Source of the DNA: Algoriphagus algorifonticola
GTDB lineage: Bacteria; Bacteroidota; Bacteroidia; Cytophagales; Cyclobacteriaceae
Assembly (NCBI RefSeq): GCF_007655305.1
Contig: NZ_VLOG01000058.1
Span: 62,001 to 126,000 of the forward strand
Direction: 5' to 3'
Length of the DNA: 64,000 bases
The translations under genes were made by a program, and so were the position numbers. The notes below the pieces were generated by a model. The model was given only the letters and a program-made list of their open reading frames with translations. It did no database searches and had not been told where the DNA came from. Within the stretch, counting starts at the first letter, position 1, and each line of letters opens with the position of its first letter. Below, piece by piece: positions 31,001-39,572 of this stretch.

Positions 31001-31344
31001 TGAATCGAGATGGAGCACAGTTTGAATGGGTTTCTTTCCCGAGAATGGCTCAGAGATCCTGGGTGTTTGCAAGCGAGATACTAGACATCAATCAAGATGG
31101 AATAATAGATTTGATTTTAGGAGGAAATTTAAGTGGAGTGAAGCCTGAGATTGGAAAATCCGATGCCAGTTTCGGGGAGGTGTTGATAGGAAATGGAGAT
31201 GGAACTTTCCGGTACCTTCCTAATGCACAACATCAACTCAATCTTTCCGGAGAAATCAGGGCAATCAGCCGATTAAATGACCAAAAACTCCTGATCGTAA
31301 AAAATAACAGTGCTGCAGAAATCTGGAAATATGACAATTATTAA
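28042..31344 (+). CDS. FG-GAP/VCBS repeat and ASPIC/UnbV lipoprotein, copy 2
   Basis: 1100 residues, lipoprotein signal ending LILLISC. About 14 DxDxDG-type calcium loops are visible (DINNDGLLDIYF, DVNGDGYLDIYV, DYDRDGDLDVYLL, DVNGDGIEDLYF, DINQDGIIDLILGG). The UnbV part reads GFQSSVDPKLTLGLG with WPDGK. Domain order and many blocks match copies 1 and 3 throughout, so the three arose by duplication, but divergence is too large for a recent event. It starts within the stop of the small lipoprotein. Confidence 0.88.
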   Translation: MKNNIIGFCALILLISCGKEEAKTPSLFEQISPEESGITFSNDLSFDEKFNIFTYRNYYNGGGVALGDINNDGLLDIYFTGNLTDNKLYLNKGNFQFEDITEKAGVKGNRAWSTGVAMADVNGDGYLDIYVCNSGDITGDNKQNELFINQGDGTFLEMAEQYGLADQGFSTHAVFFDYDRDGDLDVYLLNNSYQAIGSFNKMQNKRPERDPVGGDKLFRNDGGKFTDVSEEAGIYGSVIGFGLGITIGDVNQDGWPDIFISNDFFEKDYLYINNQDGTFTESMESAMRSISAASMGADIADINGDGLLDIFVTDMLPEPMDRLKQVTTFENWDRFQFNKNYGYHYQFSRNMLHINNGDGTFSEMGRMANVEATDWSWGALIFDMDNDGLRDLFVANGIYQDITDLDYLNFIDDEETKVKIITQEGVDYKALIDPIPINPVPNYAFKSLGDLQFENKAQEWGLGEAIHSNGSAYGDLDNDGTLDLVINNVNKPAQIFKNLSKTQLPENHSIQFELIGKGMNTQAIGTQILAIAGDQKFYLEQMPNRGFQSSVDPKLTLGLGKITSLDQIYITWPDGKVSLLENQSADQLLQLKWEDAQEGIEVPSSKGIKPLFSKEEQPLIDFQHQENTFVDFDRDRLLYHMFSTEGPAFAKADVNGDGIEDLYFGGSKGFSAKLYLGSSSGKYSLSRQAAFEADSTAEDSDALFFDANGDGFLDLLVTSGGNEFPLNAPELADRLYINDGKGNFSKSVQTGFLTIRGVSSSVQPIDINEDGALDLIITERLVPFVYGAPASSHIWINDGKGNFTEQSQDFAPGLQEIGMITDAAVVDMDQDGKEDLVLVGDWTEPIFFKNTGKKLERMELPELAKLKGWYRSIEVADLDGNGFPDLILGNQGLNTRFKAKYDSPIRMYLNDFDQNGSIEQIFTATQGEVQVPFTLKHELEKQIPTIKKKYMRYSNYNNQSLEQIFDPAIISKSIVNELTHLESGVLMNRDGAQFEWVSFPRMAQRSWVFASEILDINQDGIIDLILGGNLSGVKPEIGKSDASFGEVLIGNGDGTFRYLPNAQHQLNLSGEIRAISRLNDQKLLIVKNNSAAEIWKYDNY

Positions 31345-34300
31345 ATTTTGGAAATTTACAGGCTGCATCCTGGCTGTTACATTGCTTTCCTGCAAAAAAG
31401 AGGAGAAAAAAGAGAGGCTCTTTGAGTTACTTTCAGCTCAGGAAACGGGGATTGATTTTCAAAATAATCTTACCTCAAGCCCCGAGATAAATATTTTAGA
31501 ATATCTCTATTTCTACAATGGAGGTGGGGTAGCTGCGGGAGATATCAATAATGATGGACTGGTTGATTTGGTTTTTACTGGCAATCAAGTCCCCAACCGT
31601 CTCTACCTCAATAAAGGCGAATTCAAGTTTGAAGATATCACCGAACCCTCAGGGATATATGAAGAGGGCAGCTGGTCCAATGGCGCCACATTTGCAGATG
31701 TCAATGGAGATGGCTTGCTTGATTTATACATCAGTCAAGTTGGAGATTACAAAGGGATTCAGGGTAAAAATAGACTTTATATCAACCAGGGCGATCTGAC
31801 TTTTATTGAGCTCGGCGAGCAATATGGAGTAGACTTCAAAGGTTTCGGTACCCATGCCGTCTTTTTTGATTACGACAGAGATGGAGATTTGGACCTTTAT
31901 CTGTTAAATCATGGAGTGAAATCACCCGAGGTTTTCGCAAAGTCAGAAAACAGGGTAATTGCTGATGAAGGTGGAGATAAGTTATTAAAAAACCTCGCAT
32001 CTGAAGGCCAAAGAGGCTTTGTAGATGTAACCGAAGAAGCTGGGATCTACTCCAGTGTTTTGGGTTTTGGACTAGGGGTAAGTATAGAAGATTTCAATCA
32101 GGATGGCTGGTTAGACATTTATGTTTCCAATGATTTCACTGAGAATGATTACCTCTATATCAACCAGCAGGACGGAACATTTTTAGAGAGTCTGCAAGCT
32201 ATTATTTCTAATACTTCCAGATACTCAATGGGCAATGATGCTGCTGATATTGACGGAGACGGATATCCGGATATTTTCACCACGGACATGTTTCCTGAGC
32301 ATCCGGAAATTTGGATGAAATCTGTTGGAGAGGATAAAGCCGAAGTTTACTCCATCAAAAAGCAGTTCAATTATGGGGATCAATACGTAAGAAATCACCT
32401 CCAACTCAATACAGGCAAAGGAGAGTTTAGTGAAGTAGCCTTATATGCTGAAGTTTTTGCTTCTGACTGGAGCTGGTCTCCTTTGATATTCGATATGGAT
32501 AATGACGGGCTGATGGATATTCATGTCACCAATGGAATTGTGAAGAGGCCCAACGATCTGGATTTTATCCAATACTCTCAAGAGGCGGATCCCAATCTGA
32601 AAATGGATGAGCTAAGGAAGCGGCAAATTGAAATGTTACCTTCTGTCCAGCTCCCGAATTATACTTTTCATAATCAGGGTGAATTGAAATTTAAGTCCAA
32701 AGCAAAGGAATTCGGTTTGGATCAGGCCAGCTATTCCAACGGAAGCACCTATGCTGACTTGGACAATGACGGAGACTTGGATTTGATCGTCAACAACCTT
32801 AAGCAACCTGCTTTTATCTACCGCAACAAGTCCGAGAATCTTGGACATAACTATGTAAGTGTAGAATTAAAAAGTGCGGGGAATAATCCATTTGCGATCG
32901 GAGCTGAGGTTAAGGTTATTATTTCCAGGAAAATTTATCGACAACTTTTGAGTACTTCCAGAGGATTCCAGTCTGGAACTTCTACGAATTTAATCTTTGG
33001 ATTAGGCAAGGTGGACAAAATTGATGCTATCCAAGTCAGATGGCCGGATGGAACTTTTGAGCAATTCGAAGGGCTCTCTATCAATCAGAAGCACTTATTA
33101 ATCAAAGGTGGGGGGAAAGAATTTATTCCTGAGGGGAGAATATCTGAAGCCAACAACTCTGACTTTTCAATCTCATGGAATCATCAGGAGAAAAATGAAC
33201 TGGACGAAACCAAAAGAGAATACCTAATCCCAAGAAGTTTTGCAGCTGAAGGTCCTGCATCTGCTAGCGCTGACATCAACGGAGATGGACTTACAGACAT
33301 TTTTCTGGGTGGAGCCAAAGATCAGGCAGGTGCATTTTTCCTCCAAAAGGAAGATGGCAGCTTTGAACCCATAGAAAGTAAATCATTCTTGCAGCTTGCT
33401 AAAGCCGAGGATGTGGTAGCTACTTTTGAAGACTTTAATGGAGATGGGTATTTGGATTTGTATGTAGGAAGTGGGGGGAATGAATACGAAGCTGATAACC
33501 TCTTTCTCTTTGATCGCATACTTTACGGAAATGGAAAAGGAAATTTTGCCTTCTTTCCCAATGCACTTCCTCCAATTGGACAAAATACCTCCTCACTGGC
33601 CATTCATGATGTCAATGGAGATGGGTTTCCTGATATTTTTGTCGGCGCATCTGTCCTAACCGGAGATTATGGAGCTAGTCCATACAGCTATCTTTTGATC
33701 AACAATGGTCGCGGTCAATTCATGGACCAAACTCAAGAATGGTTTGGAGTTGGCAAAGATTTGGGAATGATTCAGGATGCTACCTGGAGTGATTTGGATG
33801 GTGATGGAAACAAAGAATTAATCCTTTCAGGAGATTGGCAGGCCATTCGGGTTTTCAAGAATAAGAGCAAGCAATTGGAAGAGATTTTTCCAGGTGGTTT
33901 AGAAAAGTCTGCTGGATGGGTCAATGAGATAATGGTGGAAGATATCAACGGAGACGGACTCAAAGATATTTTGGTGGGCAACCTTGGACTAAATTCCAAG
34001 CTAAAGGCAAGTCATGAAAAGCCAGTTGTTTTTTATCATCATGATTTTGATGGAAATGGACAGGCAGATCCTTTGATATTCCATTATATGGGAGAAAAAC
34101 TGGTTCCTTTTGCTACGAGAGATGATTTGATCAAGCAAATTCCTGGGGTGAAAAGAATGCACTCTTCCTATCAAGAATACGCTAAGATTTCCAAGCCAGA
34201 AGATCTTTTTGGGAAAGATATAATTGGAAAACTCAGTCCTAAATATGCCTATGAGTTTAGATCCGGGGTTTATTTTCAAAAAGAAGATGGGACGTTTGAG

Positions 34301-34609
34301 TTTGAAGCCTTCCCATGGCAAGCACAACTTAGCCCCATCAAAGACATGAAATGGTTTGCTGCAGCTCAAATACTTTGGATAGTTGGAAATGATTCAGGAT
34401 TCAGAGTAGATCTTGGGAAAAACACCTCTAGTTCCAATTTAAAATTGAAATGGACAAAGCAAGGGTGGGAAGTAATCAAAGAGGAAAACAAGGTTCCTTC
34501 TCAAGCCGAAATAAGACGAATTGAGCAAATCAAATCCTTGAAAACCAGCTACATTATCGGAATCAGCAATAATGGCCCGGTATATTTGCTAGGGAATTCT
34601 GAAAATTGA
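31331..34609 (+). CDS. FG-GAP/VCBS repeat and ASPIC/UnbV lipoprotein, copy 3
   Basis: 1092 residues from the ATG at 31331, chosen because it gives a compact lipoprotein signal ending VTLLSC. An ATG seven codons earlier is possible. It overlaps copy 2 by 14 bp. About 13 calcium loops (DINNDGLVDLVF, DFNQDGWLDIYVS, DINGDGLTDIFLGG, DINGDGLKDILVGN) and an UnbV segment (GFQSGTSTNLIFGLG, WPDGT) are present. It differs from copies 1 and 2 around residues 330-360, where it has SVGEDKAEVYSIKKQ instead of the FENWDRFQ-type motif. Confidence 0.88.
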   Translation: MTIIKFWKFTGCILAVTLLSCKKEEKKERLFELLSAQETGIDFQNNLTSSPEINILEYLYFYNGGGVAAGDINNDGLVDLVFTGNQVPNRLYLNKGEFKFEDITEPSGIYEEGSWSNGATFADVNGDGLLDLYISQVGDYKGIQGKNRLYINQGDLTFIELGEQYGVDFKGFGTHAVFFDYDRDGDLDLYLLNHGVKSPEVFAKSENRVIADEGGDKLLKNLASEGQRGFVDVTEEAGIYSSVLGFGLGVSIEDFNQDGWLDIYVSNDFTENDYLYINQQDGTFLESLQAIISNTSRYSMGNDAADIDGDGYPDIFTTDMFPEHPEIWMKSVGEDKAEVYSIKKQFNYGDQYVRNHLQLNTGKGEFSEVALYAEVFASDWSWSPLIFDMDNDGLMDIHVTNGIVKRPNDLDFIQYSQEADPNLKMDELRKRQIEMLPSVQLPNYTFHNQGELKFKSKAKEFGLDQASYSNGSTYADLDNDGDLDLIVNNLKQPAFIYRNKSENLGHNYVSVELKSAGNNPFAIGAEVKVIISRKIYRQLLSTSRGFQSGTSTNLIFGLGKVDKIDAIQVRWPDGTFEQFEGLSINQKHLLIKGGGKEFIPEGRISEANNSDFSISWNHQEKNELDETKREYLIPRSFAAEGPASASADINGDGLTDIFLGGAKDQAGAFFLQKEDGSFEPIESKSFLQLAKAEDVVATFEDFNGDGYLDLYVGSGGNEYEADNLFLFDRILYGNGKGNFAFFPNALPPIGQNTSSLAIHDVNGDGFPDIFVGASVLTGDYGASPYSYLLINNGRGQFMDQTQEWFGVGKDLGMIQDATWSDLDGDGNKELILSGDWQAIRVFKNKSKQLEEIFPGGLEKSAGWVNEIMVEDINGDGLKDILVGNLGLNSKLKASHEKPVVFYHHDFDGNGQADPLIFHYMGEKLVPFATRDDLIKQIPGVKRMHSSYQEYAKISKPEDLFGKDIIGKLSPKYAYEFRSGVYFQKEDGTFEFEAFPWQAQLSPIKDMKWFAAAQILWIVGNDSGFRVDLGKNTSSSNLKLKWTKQGWEVIKEENKVPSQAEIRRIEQIKSLKTSYIIGISNNGPVYLLGNSEN

Positions 34610-34618
34610 CAAAAATCA

Positions 34619-34649
34619 TTTGAGAGAGCTGAATTTTAACATACTTTTG
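34619..34649 (+). promoter_or_regulatory. Promoter of the vanadium-haloperoxidase-like gene
   Basis: TTTG (34619-34622), a 19-bp spacer and TACTTTTG (34642-34649) form a perfect Bacteroidota promoter, starting 9 bp after the copy 3 stop. Transcription should start near 34655, with a leader of about 85 nt. Confidence 0.8.
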
Positions 34650-34738
34650 GCTTCACCCTAGCGGAGAACCAGTCCAAAAACTTGAGTCTCCCAGCACTAT
34701 TCAGTAAATTTAAGATTCATTAAAAGACAGTAATTCAA

Positions 34739-36082
34739 ATGATTAGATTAAAAGGGCTGCTCTTTTCGCTACTACTCCTGACGATTTTCTCTTGTCAGGA
34801 ACCAGTGGATTATAGCGATGCAATTACCGACGGCCATTATTTAAGTGAAGCACAGGATAGGATTACGGAAGTAATTATTCATGATATATTTTCTCCTCCT
34901 GTAGCAGCACGAATTTATTCCTATTCTTCCCTTGCAGCCTATGAAGTTGCAGCGGCAGTGGATCCAGGCTATAAGTCCCTTATGGGACAATTAAATGGCT
35001 CAGAAGCTATTAATATTCAAGTTCCGGAGAACATTTACCCACCTCTTGCTTCTTTGGCAGCCTATTACAAAATGGGAACGGCTTTGATCTTTTCAGAAGA
35101 AATGGTTCAAAACCACAAGGAGAAAGCTTTTGCAGAATTAAAAGAAAAAGGCATTCCGGATGATGTATTTGAAGCATCAGTAAAGTTCGGAGAAGAAATC
35201 GCCGAGCACATCAAAGCCTATTCATCGAAGGATAATTACCATCAAAGTAGATCCTTCCCGAAATATACCGTAACCGGACAACCGGGAACCTGGGAACCAA
35301 CTCCACCAGCCTATATGGAAGGAATTGAGCCCCATTGGAATAAAATCAGAACATTCGTAATTGACTCTGCTGCCCAATTTAAGGTTTCCCCTCCCCCAGC
35401 CTATTCTACTGATCCGAATTCTGAATTTTACCAATTGGCCAAAGGGGTTTATGATGCGGTAGTCAATGCTTCCAAAGAGGAATTGGACATCGCCATGTTC
35501 TGGGATTGTAATCCCTACAAGATGAATGTGAAAGGACATGTGATGTTTGCAGAGAAAAAAATCACACCTGGTGGACACTGGATGAGTATCGCTGCTATTG
35601 CAGCAAAAACTGCAAATGCAGACTGGAAAAAAACAGCTGAGGCATTAGCAATGACTGGGATTTCCCTGCACGATGCCTTTGTTGCTTGTTGGGATGAGAA
35701 GTACCGTAGCAAATTGGTAAGACCCGAAACCTACATCAATCAATTTATAGATCAGGAATGGGTTCCTTATTTACAAACGCCTCCTTTTCCTGAGCATACC
35801 AGTGGCCATAGCGTAGCATCAACCTCTGCTGCTTTTACACTGACTCAGATATTTGGTGAAGACTTCCATTTTGTGGATAGCTCAGAAGTCAACTATGGAC
35901 TTCCAATAAGAGAGTTTGACTCTTTCATGGAAGCATCAGCGGAAGCGGCTATTTCAAGATTTTATGGAGGTATCCACTACATGCCGGCCATTAATGAGGG
36001 TGTTTGGCAAGGAAGAAAAGTTGGAGAGCTCATTTGGTCCAGAATTAGTACCAAGCCTGAAAATTTGGCAGAAAACAAGTAA
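34739..36082 (+). CDS. Vanadium-dependent haloperoxidase-like (PAP2 superfamily) lipoprotein
   Basis: 447 residues with a lipobox at C19 (LTIFSC). All three vanadate/phosphate-site motifs are present: K321-(x6)-R328-P329, TSGH with H357, and SRFYGGIH with S406 and H413. The family includes vanadium haloperoxidases and acid phosphatases; sequence alone does not separate the two activities. The lipid anchor implies action at the cell envelope. It has its own promoter and terminator, so it is a separate transcript beside the FG-GAP array, although this kind of gene is plausibly linked to the neighbouring uptake system. Confidence 0.82.
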   Translation: MIRLKGLLFSLLLLTIFSCQEPVDYSDAITDGHYLSEAQDRITEVIIHDIFSPPVAARIYSYSSLAAYEVAAAVDPGYKSLMGQLNGSEAINIQVPENIYPPLASLAAYYKMGTALIFSEEMVQNHKEKAFAELKEKGIPDDVFEASVKFGEEIAEHIKAYSSKDNYHQSRSFPKYTVTGQPGTWEPTPPAYMEGIEPHWNKIRTFVIDSAAQFKVSPPPAYSTDPNSEFYQLAKGVYDAVVNASKEELDIAMFWDCNPYKMNVKGHVMFAEKKITPGGHWMSIAAIAAKTANADWKKTAEALAMTGISLHDAFVACWDEKYRSKLVRPETYINQFIDQEWVPYLQTPPFPEHTSGHSVASTSAAFTLTQIFGEDFHFVDSSEVNYGLPIREFDSFMEASAEAAISRFYGGIHYMPAINEGVWQGRKVGELIWSRISTKPENLAENK

Positions 36083-36088
36083 TTTAAG

Positions 36089-36112
36089 CAGCCCTTAGGG
36101 GCTGTTTTTTTT
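36089..36112 (+). terminator. Intrinsic terminator after the haloperoxidase-like gene
   Basis: Stem CAGCCC/GGGCTG (36089-36094 with 36099-36104), loop TTAG, then eight Ts (36105-36112). The next ATG is 22 bp further. Confidence 0.88.
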
Positions 36113-36133
36113 AACCCAAAAACCTATTAACCC

Positions 36134-37261
36134 ATGGCCAATCCAATTTGGATTATGACTTCAGCTTTTGATCAGCTGAACTTAGAACAGACTATAGAAA
36201 AAGCCAATGAAATTGGAGTTCAAGGACTGGACTTATGTGTGTTCAGAAGAGATGGAACCCGGGATGATTTCGTGGCTACTCATTTGGATTATGAGAATTT
36301 CGGAGTAGAGGAGGCAAAAAAATTAATCGATCAATTTAATGCTGCTTCTTTAAGACTTTCCATAGGAGCTTTTGAAAATCTAATCGGTGGAGATCCTGCG
36401 CAAAGAATTAAAAACCAAAATCATCTTTTGAGATTGATCCGAATGGCTTATTTGCTAGGCGGAGATGAAAATGATGTCAAAGTTGGAACCTTCGTGGGCT
36501 ACAACCATGAGTTGGGAAATGAGGATGGAGGATTTGAAAAAAATCTTTTGGAATACCAGCGCATTTTTAAACCCATCATCCAATATGCCGCTGATTTAGG
36601 AGTAAGTATTCTGTATGAAAACTGTCCAATGGAAGGCTGGAGAAGTTCTGGCCATTTTGGTACTTTCAATAATTTGCCGGGAGTCTTAGCCGCCAGAAAA
36701 CTGATGTATCAACTGATTCCGGAAAAGAACCACGGTGAAATTTATGACCCTTCCCATGATATTTGGCAACATACAGATCCTGTAGAAGTCATCAAGCATA
36801 CAGATATGACTCGCCTTCACAGAATCCATGTCAAATCGACTCGAAATAATCCAGATCCATTCTGGGGAAACATGTATCCCATGCATCAAATCCCTGCCGA
36901 ATGGGCCAAATCTGCTGGAATTCCTGCAAGCACCAATCCATGGGATAGACATCATTATGAAGCCACACTCCCGGGTTTTGGATTGGGAGATGATTTGGAC
37001 TGGAGAGCATTTGTGAATATTCTAAAAGAAAAAGGATTCACAGGGCCATTTGAAATCGAAAATGAGGCAGTATTGTCCAAGCAGACCGGCAAAATGGGCG
37101 CTATCGTCCAAGGCTGTAAGGCGGCTGTTCAAAATTTGGCCCCTTTGCTTTATGAGTTGACGGATGAAGGCTGGGTATTTCCAGCATCTGAGCATCAAAC
37201 TCTAAAAGAAGTCAATCGAAAAGATATTCCAATTGTAACAATGGATGCCTTGCAAGTCTAG
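36134..37261 (+). CDS. Sugar phosphate isomerase/epimerase-type TIM-barrel protein
   Basis: 375 residues of the xylose-isomerase-like TIM-barrel (AP endonuclease 2) superfamily. Metal-ligand-type segments are visible: ILYENCPMEGW (Glu), YDPSHDIWQ (Asp/His), HRIHVKST (His) and FEIENEAVL (Glu). No signal peptide is obvious, so it is cytoplasmic. The substrate is unknown; relatives isomerise or epimerise sugars and inositols. It starts just after a terminator on the same strand. Confidence 0.8.
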   Translation: MANPIWIMTSAFDQLNLEQTIEKANEIGVQGLDLCVFRRDGTRDDFVATHLDYENFGVEEAKKLIDQFNAASLRLSIGAFENLIGGDPAQRIKNQNHLLRLIRMAYLLGGDENDVKVGTFVGYNHELGNEDGGFEKNLLEYQRIFKPIIQYAADLGVSILYENCPMEGWRSSGHFGTFNNLPGVLAARKLMYQLIPEKNHGEIYDPSHDIWQHTDPVEVIKHTDMTRLHRIHVKSTRNNPDPFWGNMYPMHQIPAEWAKSAGIPASTNPWDRHHYEATLPGFGLGDDLDWRAFVNILKEKGFTGPFEIENEAVLSKQTGKMGAIVQGCKAAVQNLAPLLYELTDEGWVFPASEHQTLKEVNRKDIPIVTMDALQV

Positions 37262-37315
37262 AGTTTATATTCACAGAATATAAAAGTTTATACTGATAAA
37301 ATAAACTAGGACAAG

Positions 37316-37342
37316 AGGTAATTCAGGGTTGGGGAATTACTT
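37316..37342. terminator. Weak hairpin between convergent genes
   Basis: GGTAATTC-type 9-bp stem (37316-37324 with 37334-37342) whose right arm contains the rnhA stop codon. It lies between the TIM-barrel gene and rnhA, which converge. T tracts are poor, so function as a terminator is uncertain. Confidence 0.3.
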
Positions 37343-37789
37343 TCCTGACTCATAGCCCACATCCACTTTCAGTCCTGTTCCTTCAGCTGCGGCAACAGCC
37401 AATTGGTCGCAGCGTTCGTTTTCAGGATTACCAGCATGTCCCTTCACCCAAACGAATTTAGGTTTGTATTTTAAATGAAGGGGAATGTACCTCAACCAAA
37501 GATCAGGGTTCTTTTTATCCTTGAAACCTTTTTTCTGCCAGCCCCACAGCCAGCCTTTTTCAATGGCATCCACCACATATTTACTATCAGAGTAGATGGT
37601 TACCGGAATTCCGGTCAACTTCAATTCCTGCAAGGCCCTAATCACCGCTAAAAGCTCCATGCGGTTATTGGTAGTAAGACGGAATCCCTCGGATAGCTCT
37701 TTTCTGTGTTGGTTGAATTTCAAGACTGCTCCGTAGCCTCCTGGTCCAGGATTGCCCTTAGCTGCCCCATCTGTGTAAATGGTAATCAT
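37337..37789 (-). CDS. rnhA: Ribonuclease HI
   Basis: Cleaves the RNA strand of RNA-DNA hybrids, 150 residues. The catalytic carboxylates sit in TDGAAKGNPGPGG (Asp), NRMELLAVI (Glu), YSDSKYV (Asp) and ENERCDQLA (Asp), with the basic WLWGWQKKGF handle between. TTTG followed by four bases precedes the ATG, similar to marC and rlmN (see findings). Confidence 0.97.
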   Translation of the reverse strand: MITIYTDGAAKGNPGPGGYGAVLKFNQHRKELSEGFRLTTNNRMELLAVIRALQELKLTGIPVTIYSDSKYVVDAIEKGWLWGWQKKGFKDKKNPDLWLRYIPLHLKYKPKFVWVKGHAGNPENERCDQLAVAAAEGTGLKVDVGYESGK

Positions 37790-37820
37790 GATGCAAAGAA
37801 AGTAAATTCAGCCCACTGTC

Positions 37821-38402
37821 TTAGACAATATCCATCGGGAATGCATTTGTCTTGAAAATCTTCACAGCTATCGATAATAGAATAATACCGAAAATTCGTC
37901 TTAAAACATCAAGACCTGTTTTTCCCAGCTTTCTTTCCAGCCAGGTGGTACTTTTCAAAACGGCATATACAAATACCAGGTTGAGCAAAATCCCGATGGC
38001 AATATTTACTTGGGCAAATTCCGCTTTCAAAGTAAGAATGGTGGTCAATGTGCCTGCACCCGCGATCAAAGGAAAGGCAATCGGAACAATAGAGGCTCCC
38101 GCTGTGGCATCTGGATCCGGTTTAAACAATTCAATCCCCAAGATCATTTCAGCGCCCAAAGCAAATATGATCAAGGCCCCAGCAATGGCGAAGTCCTCCA
38201 CTCCTATACCAAAAAGCCCTAAAATTGACTTTCCTGCAAGAAGGAAAAGAATCATCAAAACACCTGCGGCGACTGTAGCCTTCTCCGATTGGATATGGCC
38301 TACTTTTTTACGCAGATTGATGATGATCGGGATAGAACCGAGTATATCAATTACCGAAAACAGGATCAATGATACGGAAAGTATTTGCTTTAGGTCAATC
38401 AT
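37821..38402 (-). CDS. MarC family integral membrane protein
   Basis: 193 residues with six hydrophobic segments and the family pattern VIDILGSIPI near the N-terminus, then GAEMILGIELF and SIVPIAFPLIAGAGTLTT. MarC proteins are inner-membrane proteins of unresolved function, once wrongly linked to multiple antibiotic resistance. A -7 element, TAGCTTTG, ends four bases before the ATG. Confidence 0.9.
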   Translation of the reverse strand: MIDLKQILSVSLILFSVIDILGSIPIIINLRKKVGHIQSEKATVAAGVLMILFLLAGKSILGLFGIGVEDFAIAGALIIFALGAEMILGIELFKPDPDATAGASIVPIAFPLIAGAGTLTTILTLKAEFAQVNIAIGILLNLVFVYAVLKSTTWLERKLGKTGLDVLRRIFGIILLSIAVKIFKTNAFPMDIV

Positions 38403-38406
38403 ACTG

Positions 38407-38439
38407 CAAAGCTACGCCAAATAAAATTTGCTTTGCAAA
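38407..38439 (-). promoter_or_regulatory. Start-proximal promoter of marC gene
   Basis: On the minus strand TTTG (38436-38439), a 21-bp spacer and TAGCTTTG (38407-38414) precede CAGT and the ATG. The start site would fall at or beside the start codon, suggesting a leaderless mRNA. Confidence 0.5.
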
Positions 38440-38502
38440 TATGTGAGGTTAGGATTTTTTAAGCAATCAGTTAAGTTTCACTCCCTAACTCCTCTACTTT
38501 TT

Positions 38503-39558
38503 TCAATATTGGCTCAGAAAGGCAATCAGTCTTTCCATTTCAGCATCGGTAACTGCAGGGAAATTTGCTATACGAAAAGAAATAGGCTTCAATGGCCCAT
38601 ATCCCGAACCTAATTGCATTCCTTCTTTTTCGGCTGCTTTTTTTACTTGGGAAATCGTATCCTCCAAACCAGTTACACCAAGTACAGTAGTACTTCTGGC
38701 TTGTTGGTTATCCACCAAAAGTCGAAGGGTTTTAGTCTTGGCTATACAATCCTCCAATAGACTCATTCGTCGGCGGAGATTTTGATCTATATGCTGAATT
38801 TCCTGCATATCCTGCAGCACTCTATTAAGCAAATAAATTCCCAAGACATTCGGGGTGTAATGAGTCTGATAGGAACGCGCATTTTCTAACATAAAGCTCA
38901 AACTATTATACCTGCCTTTCTCTCCTTTTCTTTCTGTTTGAGCTATAGCTCTAGGAGATAAAATCAAGACTCCTAATCCTGCTGGAAGACCAAAGCATTT
39001 TTGAACCGAAGCATACCAGATATCTCCCAAGCTAAAATCCAGTTCTATGCCTGCCATACTAGATGTGGTATCCACCGCAATTAATTTCTCCGGATATTTT
39101 TCACGGATTTCTTCCAGGTACTCCGTCCTTACCTGGGAAGCATTGGATGTTTCATTTTGAGTGATTGCAATTAAATCGAACCCTTCAGAAATCGTTAAAG
39201 AAGCTACATCAATCGTTTCATTGGCCTGGATTTTCAGCCCATCTGTAGCAGGAATAATGTGCTTGGCAAACTCTATCCACTTTTTTCCAAAAGAACCCGA
39301 ATAGATATGAAAGCTGGCTCTTTCTACAATAGATTGGGAGATAATCTCCCAGTTTTCAGTGGCAGAAGAGGTAAAAATCAATTTGTAATCTTCAGGCATA
39401 TGCAGTTTTTGCCGCATCAAGGATTCGGTTTCTTGATAGAGCTGCATAAATGCCCCACTTCGGTGATTGGCGCTTAATATTCCTTCTTGATAAGCTTCTT
39501 GCAAATAAGTTGGCAAAGAATCATAGACTTTGGAAGGTCCGGCTGCAAATGTGATCAT
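38503..39558 (-). CDS. Class V aminotransferase, SerC-like
   Basis: PLP-dependent transaminase of fold type I, class V, 351 residues. It begins MITFAAGPSKVYDSLP, has the serine/phosphoserine aminotransferase pattern NHRSGAF, the PLP-aspartate segment VDTTSSMAGIELD, and the Schiff-base lysine in ASVQKCFGLPAG. Phosphoserine aminotransferase (serine synthesis) is the nearest named function, but the length and the motifs also allow an alanine-glyoxylate type enzyme. It follows aroQ by 14 bp in the same direction. Confidence 0.8.
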   Translation of the reverse strand: MITFAAGPSKVYDSLPTYLQEAYQEGILSANHRSGAFMQLYQETESLMRQKLHMPEDYKLIFTSSATENWEIISQSIVERASFHIYSGSFGKKWIEFAKHIIPATDGLKIQANETIDVASLTISEGFDLIAITQNETSNASQVRTEYLEEIREKYPEKLIAVDTTSSMAGIELDFSLGDIWYASVQKCFGLPAGLGVLILSPRAIAQTERKGEKGRYNSLSFMLENARSYQTHYTPNVLGIYLLNRVLQDMQEIQHIDQNLRRRMSLLEDCIAKTKTLRLLVDNQQARSTTVLGVTGLEDTISQVKKAAEKEGMQLGSGYGPLKPISFRIANFPAVTDAEMERLIAFLSQY

Positions 39559-39572
39559 AGGAATTAGAGGTA

